A stretch of DNA of 64,000 nucleotides from Nannocystis pusilla (GCF_020073745.1 NZ_JAIRAU010000019.1:1-64000); one strand, 5' to 3'. Counted from the first letter of the stretch, positions 34,757 through 42,694 are shown. Notes: generated from the letters alone by a model not told the origin. Translations and numbers: made by a program.

Positions 34757-35029
34757 GCCACTCGCCCCTCGAACCTCGCGGCCGGCGATCGACTCGCCGC
34801 AGCGACTGCATCGCGGGGTCGAGGAGGCGCCCGCGGCGGACAAGATCAAGGCTCCATGGTGATCGCATAAGGTGGTCATGACTGCGTGCCCTCCATTCGC
34901 CGCAGCTCCTTGCGACAGGCGCAGATCGTTCGATCGCCGTCGCAGGAGCGCGCCGAGGGATTGTTGCTCACCACCTCAACGCCGCCGCCGCGCCGACGAT
35001 CTACGCCGCGAGGTCGACCGCCCCCGCGA

Positions 35030-35284
35030 TCACAGGGGCGGCAGCTGGAGCACCACGAATTCCTGGTCGTCGGGCCGCATCTCGCCGCGGCGGCGGCCGG
35101 CGCTCAACAGAAAGTCGTCGTCGGCGACCATGACGAGCCGCCCTCCACCTACACCGACGTCCCCCGCGAGCCCGTGCGGGCCCGTGATCGCCAGCAAGTC
35201 GGCCCGCGTCCTCGCCTCGCCGATCGCGCCGCGCGCGCCGGATTCGAGCTCGCGCAGCAGCTCGCGTCCGCCGAGCTCGATCAC
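35030..35284 (-). CDS. small protein downstream of coq4-like gene
   Basis: 84 residues from a GTG ending at 35284, 14 bp after the stop of the Coq4-family gene. The frame composition changes here from Arg-rich noise to ordinary protein (IELGGRELLRELESGARGAI, RADLLAITGPHGLAGDV, LVMVADDDFLLSAGRR). It ends DDQEFVVLQLPPL. It has four likely strands and no motif. The start is chosen by spacing. No family recognised; the likely role is coupled to the Coq4-like protein. Confidence 0.5.
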   Translation of the reverse strand: MIELGGRELLRELESGARGAIGEARTRADLLAITGPHGLAGDVGVGGGRLVMVADDDFLLSAGRRRGEMRPDDQEFVVLQLPPL

Positions 35285-35298
35285 GAGCCCGGCCGCTG

Positions 35299-35961
35299 TC
35301 AGGCCGCCATCGCCGCCGCGCGCACGTCCTCGAGGCGGATCCCGAAGTGTGCCCGCACCTGCTCGATCGGCCAGGTCAGCATCGCCGCCCAGTCGGCCCC
35401 GAACAGCGGCCGCGTCGCCTGGCCCAGGCGCCAGCCGCGGGTGATCGCCTCCATGCGCCGGTCGCCGTCCTCGTGGTGGAACAGCATGCCGTTGAGCAGC
35501 CCGGCCGACAGCAGCAGGTGCCCGAGCGGCGAGTGCAGCTGGGCGATGTAGAACGCCTGCAGCCCGAGCTCGCCGGCCACGTCGGTGTCGAAGCCGAGCA
35601 CGGTGTGCCACAGGTCGTGGCTCCGCTCGAGGTGGCGCTTCATCGCCACCGCGTCGCCGGCGGTGTCGAGCGCGCTGTGATAGACCCCGGTCGGGTCGAG
35701 CTTGCGCTGGTCGAGGAACGCCGCGAATTCGCGCCCGAGGCTGCCCTCCGGCATCGCCCGCAGCTCCGCGAGCTTGAGCGTCAACGGCGGCAGCGGCCGC
35801 GCGAGGTACTGCTTCACCTCGGGGCTGGCGAGCATCCGCTGCAGGCCCGGCGAGTCGTCGAACGAATCGGCGAGGGCGAACACCAGGTCGAGGCGGTCGG
35901 TGTCGCGGACGAGGCGGACGTAGGTGCTGGCGAAGCGGATCAGGCCGACGATCTTGCGCAT
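35299..35961 (-). CDS. Coq4-family protein
   Basis: 220 residues from the ATG ending at 35961 (MRKIVGLIRFASTYVRLVRD). The helical protein carries the Coq4 signature ERSHDLWHTVLGFDTDVAGE, the HDxxH-(x)n-E zinc motif, at residues about 115-140. FYIAQLHSPLGHLLLSAGLL follows. Coq4 scaffolds ubiquinone synthesis and in yeast acts on the quinone ring; bacterial members occur in lipid and quinone pathways without a fixed role. The gene is divergent from a TetR regulator 71 bp away, so repression by it is likely. The short promoter region has no obvious long palindrome. Confidence 0.85.
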   Translation of the reverse strand: MRKIVGLIRFASTYVRLVRDTDRLDLVFALADSFDDSPGLQRMLASPEVKQYLARPLPPLTLKLAELRAMPEGSLGREFAAFLDQRKLDPTGVYHSALDTAGDAVAMKRHLERSHDLWHTVLGFDTDVAGELGLQAFYIAQLHSPLGHLLLSAGLLNGMLFHHEDGDRRMEAITRGWRLGQATRPLFGADWAAMLTWPIEQVRAHFGIRLEDVRAAAMAA

Positions 35962-36032
35962 GTGAAACACTCCTTGAGGGCTTGCGAGAAACATGAGGCT
36001 TTGCTCAGATCCTCGCTACTCGCGTTTGCCCC

Positions 36033-36668
36033 GTGGCCGCCCCCGCCCGCAAAAAGCCCGTAAAGCGGCGTCGAAGCCCGATTCAGAGCCGGGGGCAGGC
36101 CACCGTCGACGTCATCGTCGAGGCCGCCGCTCAGATCTTGGCCCGCCAGGGTCCGGCCGCGGCCACCACCAACGCCGTGGCCGCGCGCGCCGGGGTCAGC
36201 ATCGGCACCCTCTACCAGTACTTCGCCGACCGCGAGGCGCTGCTGGTCGAGATCGGGCGTCGCCACGTCGCCGAGATGCAGGCCGTGCTCGCCGGCGCCC
36301 TGGCCGGCATCGACGGCCTGGACCTGCCCGCCGCCGTCGACCGCCTCGTCGCCGCGATCGTCGCCAGCCACCGCGTCTCCCCGCGCCTGCACCAGGCGCT
36401 GCATCAATCGCTGGCCCGCGACCACCTCGACACCATCGACGCCTTCGAGGTCGCGGTCGAGGCCATGGTCCGCCAGGCCCTCGCGGCCCGCCCCGAGCTC
36501 GACCTCGCCGCGCCCGAGCTCACCGCGACCGTCCTGGTCCGCGGCCTCGGCGGCCTGATCCGCACCACCATCCGCCGCGAGCCCGAACGCCTCGACGACC
36601 CCGCCCTCGCAATCGCCATGCGCGCGATGATCCTCGGCACCCTCGCCGGCAGCCGCCGCGGCGCGTGA
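36033..36668 (+). CDS. TetR/AcrR family regulator
   Basis: 211 residues from a GTG at 36033. A basic N-terminal tail (ARKKPVKRRRSPIQSRG) precedes the helix-turn-helix (residues about 24-70: VIVEAAAQILARQGPAAATT, AARAGVSIGTLYQYFADREA). A ligand-binding helical domain follows. It is divergent from the Coq4-family gene and likely controls it. The C-terminus (ELTATVLVRGLGGLIRTTI) is typical of TetR_C domains of the fatty-acid and quinone type. The 3' end faces the flavoprotein fusion gene, with a large palindrome array between. Confidence 0.92.
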   Translation: MAAPARKKPVKRRRSPIQSRGQATVDVIVEAAAQILARQGPAAATTNAVAARAGVSIGTLYQYFADREALLVEIGRRHVAEMQAVLAGALAGIDGLDLPAAVDRLVAAIVASHRVSPRLHQALHQSLARDHLDTIDAFEVAVEAMVRQALAARPELDLAAPELTATVLVRGLGGLIRTTIRREPERLDDPALAIAMRAMILGTLAGSRRGA

Positions 36669-36675
36669 GCGGCGA

Positions 36676-36757
36676 TGCCATGTGTTCCCTCGGACATGCC
36701 CTGATGGCCATGTCGTTTACGGCATGCTCACTAGAACATGCTCATTCAAGCATGTTC
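36676..36757. repeat. largest 14-bp-pitch palindrome array, six units
   Basis: CATG cores at 36679, 36695, 36709, 36723, 36737 and 36751: one step of 16 bp, then four steps of exactly 14 bp. The 10-bp units are palindromic with variation in the outer bases (GGACATGCCC, GGCCATGTCG, CGGCATGCTC, GAACATGCTC, AAGCATGTTC). The 4-bp spacers are unrelated (TGAT, TTTA, ACTA, ATTC). It lies between convergent genes, so it is not a promoter for either. Clear palindromes with changing flanks suggest the unit is under selection or freshly spread. Confidence 0.85.
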
Positions 36758-36802
36758 TCGGAGACACCCCAATTCCTGTCGGGCTGCGCGGCACGACCCT
36801 GG

Positions 36803-38290
36803 CTAGCCGTCGGCCTGCCGGCGCAGCACGAACAGCCTGGCTGCGGGCGCCGCCGACGGGCCCGGCAGCGTGCTCGCGGCCTCGCGCTCGAGCGCGAACT
36901 CGGGGCCCAACAGCGCCGCGATCGACTCGGCCGAGTACGGCGTCACCCCGGGGGTCGGCTCGGCCAGCGTCTTCACCACGAGCGCTCCGCCCGGCCTGAC
37001 CAGGCCGGCCAGCGCGGCGGCGTAGCGCCGGGCCTCCGCGTCGGAGAGCAGGTGCAGGCACGCGCGGTCGAGCGCGACGTCGAAGCGACCGCGCAGGCGC
37101 GTCTCGGTGATGTCGTCGGCCAGCCAGATCGCCCGGCTCTCCGGCGCCCGCGCGCGGGCCTGCTCGAGCGCCGCCGTCGACACGTCGGTGGCGACGATCG
37201 CATGACCGCGACCCGCGATCGCCGTGGCGAGCGCGCCGAGGCCAGCGCCGATCTCGAGCACCGACAGGCCCGTCTCGCCCTCGCCTGCCAGCGCCGCCAG
37301 CAGGTCCGGGTCGGCCGCCTCGGACTGCCACGGCAACTGCTGCGGCGCGCACGTCCGGTACAGCCGATCCCAGCCCTCGGCGCCGCGCGGCGGGCTCGTC
37401 ACGGCCGCGCTCGCGCGCTCGCGGACGATCGCCTCGAGCAGCTGCACCACCACCTCCGGCGGCGGCGCCCCGCCGAGCATCGGCGTGCGTGTCCCCGGTG
37501 GATCGGCGACCTCCAGCGCGCGGGCGGGGTGGGCCACGTGGAGCCCGTCCTCGACGATGCGCGCCAGGTTGCGCTGCACCGCCGGCTCCGCGTACATCGC
37601 GGGGTTCATCGACGGCACCACCAGCACCGGCGCGCGCGCGGCCAGGGCCACGGCCGCGACCACCGACGCGTGGTCACCGACGGCGAGGCGGGCGATCGTC
37701 GTCGCCGACGCCGGGCAGATCACGACCGCGTCGGCCCACTGCGCCAGCTCGATGTGCGGCACGCGATGGATCTGCCCTTCGGGCCAGATCGAGCTCACCA
37801 CCGGGTGGTGCGTCAGCGCCTCGAGCGCCTCGGCGCGGACGAACCGCAGCGCGCTGTCGGTCGCCGTCACCCGCACCTCGAACCCGCGCGCTTGCAGCCG
37901 CTGGACCAGCGCCGGCGCGTGCATCGTCGCCACCGCGCCGGTCAGCCCGAGCACCACCCGCGGCCCGGGGGCGCGCGTGCGCGGCGACCTGGGCTCACGG
38001 CCCGCGTGCTCGAGCGCGCGGGCGCGGAGCAACAGCCGCAGCAGCTCCGCGATCACCTCCGGGCGCTCGATCGGCGCGCCGGTCAGCGCCTCGACGTGGG
38101 CCAGCACCTCGGCGCCCGAGCGCGGCGCCGCGAGGAATGTCAACACCTCGGCGGCGAGCGCCGCCGAGTCGCCGGTGAGCGCGTGGCCGTCGCCCTCGGG
38201 CGAGAGCACGACCAGGCGCTCGGCGCACTCGTAGATCCGGACCACCGGCGCGCGGCAGAGGGTCCATTCGGTCCAGCGCTCGGGGTCCAT
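36803..38290 (-). CDS. PqqD-like / HFCD flavoprotein / SAM methyltransferase fusion
   Basis: 495 residues, three domains. Residues about 10-95 look PqqD-like (ERLVVLSPEGDGHALTGDS, then a helical end), as in RiPP recognition elements. Residues about 108-290 are a Dfp/EpiD-type flavin-dependent Cys decarboxylase fold: GLTGAVATMHAPALVQRLQ, the His in RVPHIELAQWAD, the FMN loop CPASATTIARLAVGD (PASANT-like) and PSMNPAMYAEPAVQ. Residues about 340-490 are a class-I methyltransferase (LSVLEIGAGLGALATAI, DVALDRACLHLL). EpiD-like enzymes decarboxylate C-terminal Cys of peptides; Dfp acts on phosphopantothenoylcysteine. A peptide-tailoring enzyme is inferred from the PqqD-like and methyltransferase parts. 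No precursor gene is evident. It is preceded on its strand by a Cys-rich lipoprotein gene. Confidence 0.8.
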   Translation of the reverse strand: MDPERWTEWTLCRAPVVRIYECAERLVVLSPEGDGHALTGDSAALAAEVLTFLAAPRSGAEVLAHVEALTGAPIERPEVIAELLRLLLRARALEHAGREPRSPRTRAPGPRVVLGLTGAVATMHAPALVQRLQARGFEVRVTATDSALRFVRAEALEALTHHPVVSSIWPEGQIHRVPHIELAQWADAVVICPASATTIARLAVGDHASVVAAVALAARAPVLVVPSMNPAMYAEPAVQRNLARIVEDGLHVAHPARALEVADPPGTRTPMLGGAPPPEVVVQLLEAIVRERASAAVTSPPRGAEGWDRLYRTCAPQQLPWQSEAADPDLLAALAGEGETGLSVLEIGAGLGALATAIAGRGHAIVATDVSTAALEQARARAPESRAIWLADDITETRLRGRFDVALDRACLHLLSDAEARRYAAALAGLVRPGGALVVKTLAEPTPGVTPYSAESIAALLGPEFALEREAASTLPGPSAAPAARLFVLRRQADG

Positions 38291-38342
38291 CGTCCGTCGT
38301 CGTCCTGAAGCTCGCAGCCCGACCGGGCCGCCCGGGATGCTA

Positions 38343-38756
38343 TCATATGAGCAGCAGCTCGCACTTGCCGTCGGCCCAGAGGCAGAACTGCTGCACCCCG
38401 CAGGTGGCCTCGTCCTCGATCTTGGCGCAGTCGACGGTGCACTGGAGGATCTCCGGCGGCCAGACGCACAGCGGCGTCGCCTCGCAGGTCGCCTTGTCCT
38501 CGATCATCCTGCAGTCGGGCACCCCGTCGGTGTCGGTGCCCGTGCTCGTCGTCGTCGGCGCCATCGTCGCCATCGTCGGGTCCGTCGTCGTCCCGGTCGT
38601 GGTCGTGGTGCTGGTGTCGCCGGTGGCCTCGGTCCCCTCGGTCACCGGCGTCGCTGTCGTCTTCTTGTCGTCGTCGCTGCAGGCCGGCGCTGCGGTCACC
38701 GCGGAGACCGCGAGGATCGCCGGCACGCACAATCTTCGTCCCGTGTCGCGTCGCAC
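38343..38756 (-). CDS. Cys-rich lipoprotein with two small repeats
   Basis: 137 residues from a GTG. The lipoprotein signal ends VTAAPAC. A Thr-rich linker (about 50 residues) leads to two tandem Cys-rich units, each of the form C-x-xI-E-D-x-A-T-C and then F/LC-x-W (DCRMIEDKATCEATPLCVW and DCAKIEDEATCGVQQFCLW). The protein ends KCELLLI. Each unit can form two disulphides. Function unknown. It lies 52 bp upstream of the flavoprotein fusion on the same strand and could share its transcript, but its C-terminus is not Cys, so it is not an obvious substrate. Confidence 0.7.
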   Translation of the reverse strand: MRRDTGRRLCVPAILAVSAVTAAPACSDDDKKTTATPVTEGTEATGDTSTTTTTGTTTDPTMATMAPTTTSTGTDTDGVPDCRMIEDKATCEATPLCVWPPEILQCTVDCAKIEDEATCGVQQFCLWADGKCELLLI

Positions 38757-38892
38757 GGCCGGAGGGTACCATGCCCCCCTGTTCGCGCGGATCGCGGGAA
38801 TTTGTGGCCTCGGCCCCCCGATCCGCCGTCGCGGCCGCTCGAGCTAGAGTGGTCCCGCGCTCCGTCGAGCGGCGCGCGATCTCGGTCTCATC

Positions 38893-38944
38893 GGACATGT
38901 CTTTTTCAACATGTCCTTCACCACAGGTCTGGAAGAACATGTCC
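38893..38944. repeat. 14-bp-pitch palindrome array across a start codon
   Basis: Cores CATG (38896), CATG (38910), CAGG (38924) and CATG (38938), all in register. The ATG at 38939-38941, the chosen start of the VOC-cupin gene, is the ATG of the last unit. Confidence 0.75.
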
Positions 38945-40009
38945 CAGAGCAGCAGCATCCGCGCCGCCGAGGTCGTCCTGCCCTGCGCCGATCTCGACCC
39001 CGCCGTCGCCTTCTTCGTCGACGTGCTCGGCTTCCGCGTCGACGCGATCGCCCCGGCCGACGCGCCGCGGACGGCGGTGTTGAGCGGCCACGGCCTGCGG
39101 GTTCGGCTGCAGCGCGGCGCCTCGGGCTCACCCGGGGTCCTGCGCCTCCTGTGCGACGACCCGGCGGGCCTGGCCGGGGGCGCGCGCGAGCTCGTCGCGC
39201 CCAACGGCACCCGCGTCGAGCTGGTGGCCGCCGAGCCGCCGCTGGTCCTGCCGCCGCTGGTCCCCGCGTTCGTGCTCACGCGCCAGGGCGGCGACGTCCA
39301 CGTCGGTCGGGCCGGCATGCGTTACCGCGACCTCATCCCCGATCGCCAGGGCGGCCGCTTCATCGGCTCGCAGATCGGCATCGAGGCCGGCGGCCCGGTG
39401 CCCGACTACGTGCATTACCACATCGTCCGGTTCCAGCTGATCTACTGCCTGCGCGGCTGGGTGCGCGTCGTCTACGAGGACCAGGGCCCGCCGTTCGAGC
39501 TGCACGCCGGCGACTGCGTGCTGCAGCCGCCGTACATCCGTCACCGCGTGCTCGAGAGCTCGCCGGGTCTCGAGGTGCTCGAGGTCAGCTGCCCCGCCGA
39601 GCACGACACCTTCGCCGACCACGCGCTCGCCCTGCCGACCGCCGACCTGCGACCCGAGCGCGAATTCGGCGGCCAGCGCTTCGTCCGTCACCAGGCCGCG
39701 AGCGCGCGCTGGGGCGAATGGCGCCACCCGGGCTTCCTCGCGCGCGACACCGGCATCGCCGCCGCCACCGCGGGCGTCGCCGACGTGCGGGTGGTCAGGC
39801 CGCACGGCGCCGACGCCACGCCGACAGCCCAGCACGACGGCGAGCTGCTGCTGTGGTTCGTGCTGGCCGGCGCCGTCACCCTGCACGCCGGCGCGGCCCA
39901 CTCGCTCACCGCCGGCGATTGCGTGGTCGTCCCGCCCGCGCTGCCGCACGCGCTGGTCGATTGTTCGCCCGAGCTCGAGCTGCTCGAGGTGCGCCTGCCG
40001 GCCGCGTGA
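38939..40009 (+). CDS. VOC / double-cupin protein
   Basis: 356 residues, start at 38939 (MSQSSSIRAAEVVLPCADL). Residues 1-115 are a VOC (glyoxalase/dioxygenase-like) domain (FFVDVLGFRVDAI). Residues about 160-235 are a first cupin with metal-type His (DYVHYHIVRFQLIYCLRG, HAGDCVLQPPYIRH). Residues about 270-356 are a second cupin (LLLWFVLAGAVTLHAG, TAGDCVVVPPALPHAL). Such combinations bind metals and small carbon acids, but no pathway is indicated. The earlier frame start (38771) is rejected because it crosses the Arg-rich 5' region and the palindrome array. The 3' end is part of a tandem duplication that continues past the stop. Confidence 0.82.
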   Translation: MSQSSSIRAAEVVLPCADLDPAVAFFVDVLGFRVDAIAPADAPRTAVLSGHGLRVRLQRGASGSPGVLRLLCDDPAGLAGGARELVAPNGTRVELVAAEPPLVLPPLVPAFVLTRQGGDVHVGRAGMRYRDLIPDRQGGRFIGSQIGIEAGGPVPDYVHYHIVRFQLIYCLRGWVRVVYEDQGPPFELHAGDCVLQPPYIRHRVLESSPGLEVLEVSCPAEHDTFADHALALPTADLRPEREFGGQRFVRHQAASARWGEWRHPGFLARDTGIAAATAGVADVRVVRPHGADATPTAQHDGELLLWFVLAGAVTLHAGAAHSLTAGDCVVVPPALPHALVDCSPELELLEVRLPAA

Positions 40010-40101
40010 GCGCGTGAAACAGGTTCGCCGGCGCTCGCCGGCCGACCGTTCGCCCGAGCTCGAGCTGCTCGAGGTGCGCCTGCCGGCCGCGCGAGCACGT
40101 G
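39963..40101. repeat. 54-bp direct repeat (tandem duplication of a gene end)
   Basis: 39963-40016 and 40048-40101 are nearly identical over 54 bp (two or so mismatches), 85 bp apart. The first copy is the last codons and stop of the cupin gene (SPELELLEVRLPAA). In the second the same codons occur without the stop (a T-to-C change, CGTGAG to CGCGAG) and run into the leader of the next gene. This points to a recent duplication. Confidence 0.85.
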
Positions 40102-40118
40102 TGATAGGCTGTTTCCCG

Positions 40119-40499
40119 ATGCGCCGCCCAGCGCGCTTTCACCCGCTCCTCCTCGTCTGCCTCGCCGCGCTGGCGTGTCCCGGCCGGCGGACCGAGGTGC
40201 TCGCGCGGGCCGGCACGGGCGCCGACGAGATCCGCATCGTCCTCCACAGCGAGACCAGCCGCTCCGGCTCGAATCACAGCACCTTCGCCCCCCGCTGCGA
40301 CACGTACACCGTCGACGAGGTGTTCCTCGAGGTCGGCGGAGCCGATCGCAAGGTCTGGTGGGATCACGACCGGGACCTCGCGTACGCGATCGAAGTCCGC
40401 GCGCCGCAGCGCATCGCCGTGCGTCGCGGCCACGAACCGTGGCAGGTGTTCGTGCGCGACGGCGACCGTCTCGAGCCGCAAGCCGACGCCGCGAAATGA
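40119..40499 (+). CDS. small lipoprotein
   Basis: 126 residues from the ATG at 40119 (MRRPARFHPLLLVCLAALAC). The frame start at 40014 lies in the duplicated segment and is rejected. It has a signal with a Cys in the lipobox position (LAALAC), a basic stretch, then a small strand-rich domain (IRIVLHSETSRSGSNHSTF, then YTVDEVFLEVGGADRKVWWD and RDLAYAIEVRAPQRIAV). It ends PQADAAK. No family recognised. Confidence 0.6.
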   Translation: MRRPARFHPLLLVCLAALACPGRRTEVLARAGTGADEIRIVLHSETSRSGSNHSTFAPRCDTYTVDEVFLEVGGADRKVWWDHDRDLAYAIEVRAPQRIAVRRGHEPWQVFVRDGDRLEPQADAAK

Positions 40500-40779
40500 A
40501 CCCTCGCGACGACATCGACGCGCGAGCTCCCGCTCCCTGCGAGGCCGCGTGCTGTCGACCTTGATGTCCGCGCCGGCGGCACCGCCGAGCCAGCCTGCAG
40601 GACCGGGACCTCGCCGCGGCGCGTGCCCCTCCCCCATGGCGACCGGGGCCATTGCCGGCAGCCTGTCGCCGGCCGCGCCGTGGCCGTCGCCCGCGCCGGG
40701 CCCCGCCGCGGGCGCCGCTGCGACCGGCGCCACGCGGCCGCCGAGTGGGCAGCGGCGCGCCGGTCCGTATAGTGATTGC

Positions 40780-41112
40780 ATGCGCAAGGACAACCCGAAG
40801 ATCGGACCGCGCGACCACGATGTCCCCTCCAACCTCGAGAAGGACCCCGACGATTGGGTCACGGGCGACGAGCGGATGACCGACGCCCAGGCGTCGTACC
40901 TCAAGACGCTGTGCGAGGAGGCCCACGAGCCGTTCGACCCGGCGCTGACCAAGGCCGAGGCGTCGAAGCGGATCGAGGCGCTGCAGCACGTCACCGGCCG
41001 CGGCCGGCACGACGACGCCCCCGCGGGCGAGGCCCCCGCGCGCGAGCCTTCCGCGTGCCCGCAGCCCGGCGGGCGCGGCGAGGACTACAGCCCCGACGAC
41101 CTCGACGAATGA
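40780..41112 (+). CDS. DUF3072 family protein
   Basis: 110 residues from the ATG at 40780 (MRKDNPKIGPRDHDVPSNL). The central region (MTDAQASYLKTLCEEAHEPF, then LTKAEASKRIEALQHVTGR) is the DUF3072 signature. The C-terminal 40 residues are acidic and Pro/Gly-rich (DYSPDDLDE). DUF3072 proteins are small and soluble, with no assigned function; they are often found beside DUF3606-type genes and stress genes. The next gene is DUF3606. Confidence 0.85.
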   Translation: MRKDNPKIGPRDHDVPSNLEKDPDDWVTGDERMTDAQASYLKTLCEEAHEPFDPALTKAEASKRIEALQHVTGRGRHDDAPAGEAPAREPSACPQPGGRGEDYSPDDLDE

Positions 41113-41174
41113 CGGCACCCGCGATCACCTGAGCCCGCATGCGCCGCCGGGCCCGGGAAACCACACTCGAGTCC

Positions 41175-41387
41175 ATGCAGAACGCTCCGAAGACCCGCGG
41201 GCCGCACGACCCGAAGAAGATCGACCTCAATCACGACTGGGAGCTCGACTACTGGACGCGCGAGCTCGGCGTCACCGAGCTCGAGCTGCGCGAGGCCATC
41301 CGTTCGGTCGGCAGCAACGAGACCGAGCGGGTCCGCAAGCACCTCATGGGCGCGCGGCCGCAGCAGATCATCGACCGCAGCGCCTGA
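41175..41387 (+). CDS. DUF3606 family protein
   Basis: 70 residues from the ATG at 41175 (MQNAPKTRGPHDPKKIDL). The motif ELDYWTRELGVTELELREAI followed by VGSNETERVRKHL is the DUF3606 pattern (Trp, then an L-x-x-A-V-x-x-V-G block). A small helical fold of unknown function, often near stress or plasmid genes. It is 62 bp after the DUF3072 gene. The stop lies inside a palindrome unit. Confidence 0.85.
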   Translation: MQNAPKTRGPHDPKKIDLNHDWELDYWTRELGVTELELREAIRSVGSNETERVRKHLMGARPQQIIDRSA

Positions 41388-41417
41388 CCCCAAGGCCATG
41401 CCCTAGAGGACAGGCTC
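41380..41417. repeat. 14-bp-pitch palindrome array between convergent genes
   Basis: Cores CCTG (41383), CATG (41397) and CAGG (41411). It covers the stop codons of both the DUF3606 gene and the Rieske gene. Confidence 0.65.
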
Positions 41418-42473
41418 TGCCGCCGCCTCGCCCTGCGGGCTCCACCTGGCGCCGCTGCCCTCGGGGTAGAATTGCGAGAACCACCGGCGCAGGCGGTGGA
41501 TCGGCCCGTCCTCCTGGACCAGCACCGGCCGCGGGCGGTGGATCTTGTTCTCCCAGATCGCCACGTCGCTCTGCCACTGCGACACCCAGTTGCCGATCAC
41601 GTACGAGACCAGCACCCGCGGGATCTTCGCCGCGGCGAACCAGTGGAAGTCGACCTTCTGCTCGAGCGGGCCGAGCGGGAGGTGGGTCTGGAACATCACG
41701 ATCTCGCCGAGGTCGGGGATCGTGAAGCGGAACGTGACCACGCCGGCGGGGCCGTAGAACGTGATGAGCGCCGACGCGCGGGTCCTCTGCACGAACCGGC
41801 CGAACACCTTGAGGATCGCGTGGTTCTTGAAGTAGGCCAGGTGCTTGCGCTCGGGGTCGATGTCGAGCTCCCACGCCGCCTCGTGGCGGATGGCGATACC
41901 CGGCACCTGCATGCGCGTCCACGGCACGAACATCCGGCCGTGCAGCGGGCCGAAGTGCTGGAAGTCGACGCTGTTCTCGGCGAACTCGAGCAGGTGCATG
42001 TGCACGACCCCGGCGTCGTGCCGGCCGCGGAACACCAGCCGGCCGTCGTCGATGTCGGCGACCGCCGGCATCTCGTACGGCGGCGCCACGCCGGCGTCGG
42101 GCGTGCAGCCGCCGCGGTGATAGATGAAGATCTGCCCGTACTGCTCGCGGATCGGCCACGTCGCCTGCAACGAGCGGGTCGGCAGCCGCTTGGCGTACGG
42201 GATGTGGGCCACCTTGCCGTCGCACGCCATCTGCCAGCCGTGGAACGGGCATTCGACGTGACCCTGCTTCACGCACCCGCCGGCGAGGTTGGCCCCGAGG
42301 TGCGGGCAGAACGCCGCCATCGCGTGCACGCGGTCGTCGACGTCGCTGCGGTACACGACCATCTGCTGCCCGAGGCACTCGAGGTAGCGGAGCTTGCCGC
42401 GCCCGACCTCCGTCGACAGCGCGACGCGGTACCAGCCGTCGGGGAATGGAGGAGGATAGGTGCGCTCGCGCAT
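41403..42473 (-). CDS. Rieske oxygenase, sterol-type
   Basis: 356 residues from the ATG ending at 42473; an ATG nine codons earlier (42500) is also possible. The Rieske [2Fe-2S] motif is CPHLGANL and CPFHGWQM (residues about 65-95). The catalytic iron site is in the C-terminal domain, at ENSVDFQHFGPLHGRM (about 175). The order Rieske then a helix-grip domain with an FxHFxxLH-like motif places it with KshA, the DAF-36/Neverland cholesterol 7-desaturases and bacterial sterol oxygenases. Nannocystis and Enhygromyxa make sterols, so a sterol oxygenase is the best guess. It needs a reductase that is not in the window. The P450 at 47124 is a possible partner by function, not by operon. Confidence 0.85.
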   Translation of the reverse strand: MRERTYPPPFPDGWYRVALSTEVGRGKLRYLECLGQQMVVYRSDVDDRVHAMAAFCPHLGANLAGGCVKQGHVECPFHGWQMACDGKVAHIPYAKRLPTRSLQATWPIREQYGQIFIYHRGGCTPDAGVAPPYEMPAVADIDDGRLVFRGRHDAGVVHMHLLEFAENSVDFQHFGPLHGRMFVPWTRMQVPGIAIRHEAAWELDIDPERKHLAYFKNHAILKVFGRFVQRTRASALITFYGPAGVVTFRFTIPDLGEIVMFQTHLPLGPLEQKVDFHWFAAAKIPRVLVSYVIGNWVSQWQSDVAIWENKIHRPRPVLVQEDGPIHRLRRWFSQFYPEGSGARWSPQGEAAAEPVL

Positions 42474-42694
42474 CGATGAAGACGGTCGTGAAAATCCCAT
42501 GAACTCGTCATGGTACCCCCGAACCGCCTGCGCAGGCGCCTCCGCCCCGTGCGCCTGCTGCTCGTCGACAGCGGGAATAAGCCGCCGGCACCCGCTCGCC
42601 GGGGCCCGCGCCCCGGCGCTCACCGCGGGCGCGCGCCTGCGCGCGGGCCTCGCGTCGCGGGAGCATGCGCGGGCACTTCGGCGACTCGCCGGAT

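Noticed and set aside
36676..36757. CRISPR-like array
   Set aside because: The units are 10 bp with 4-bp spacers, far too short for CRISPR.
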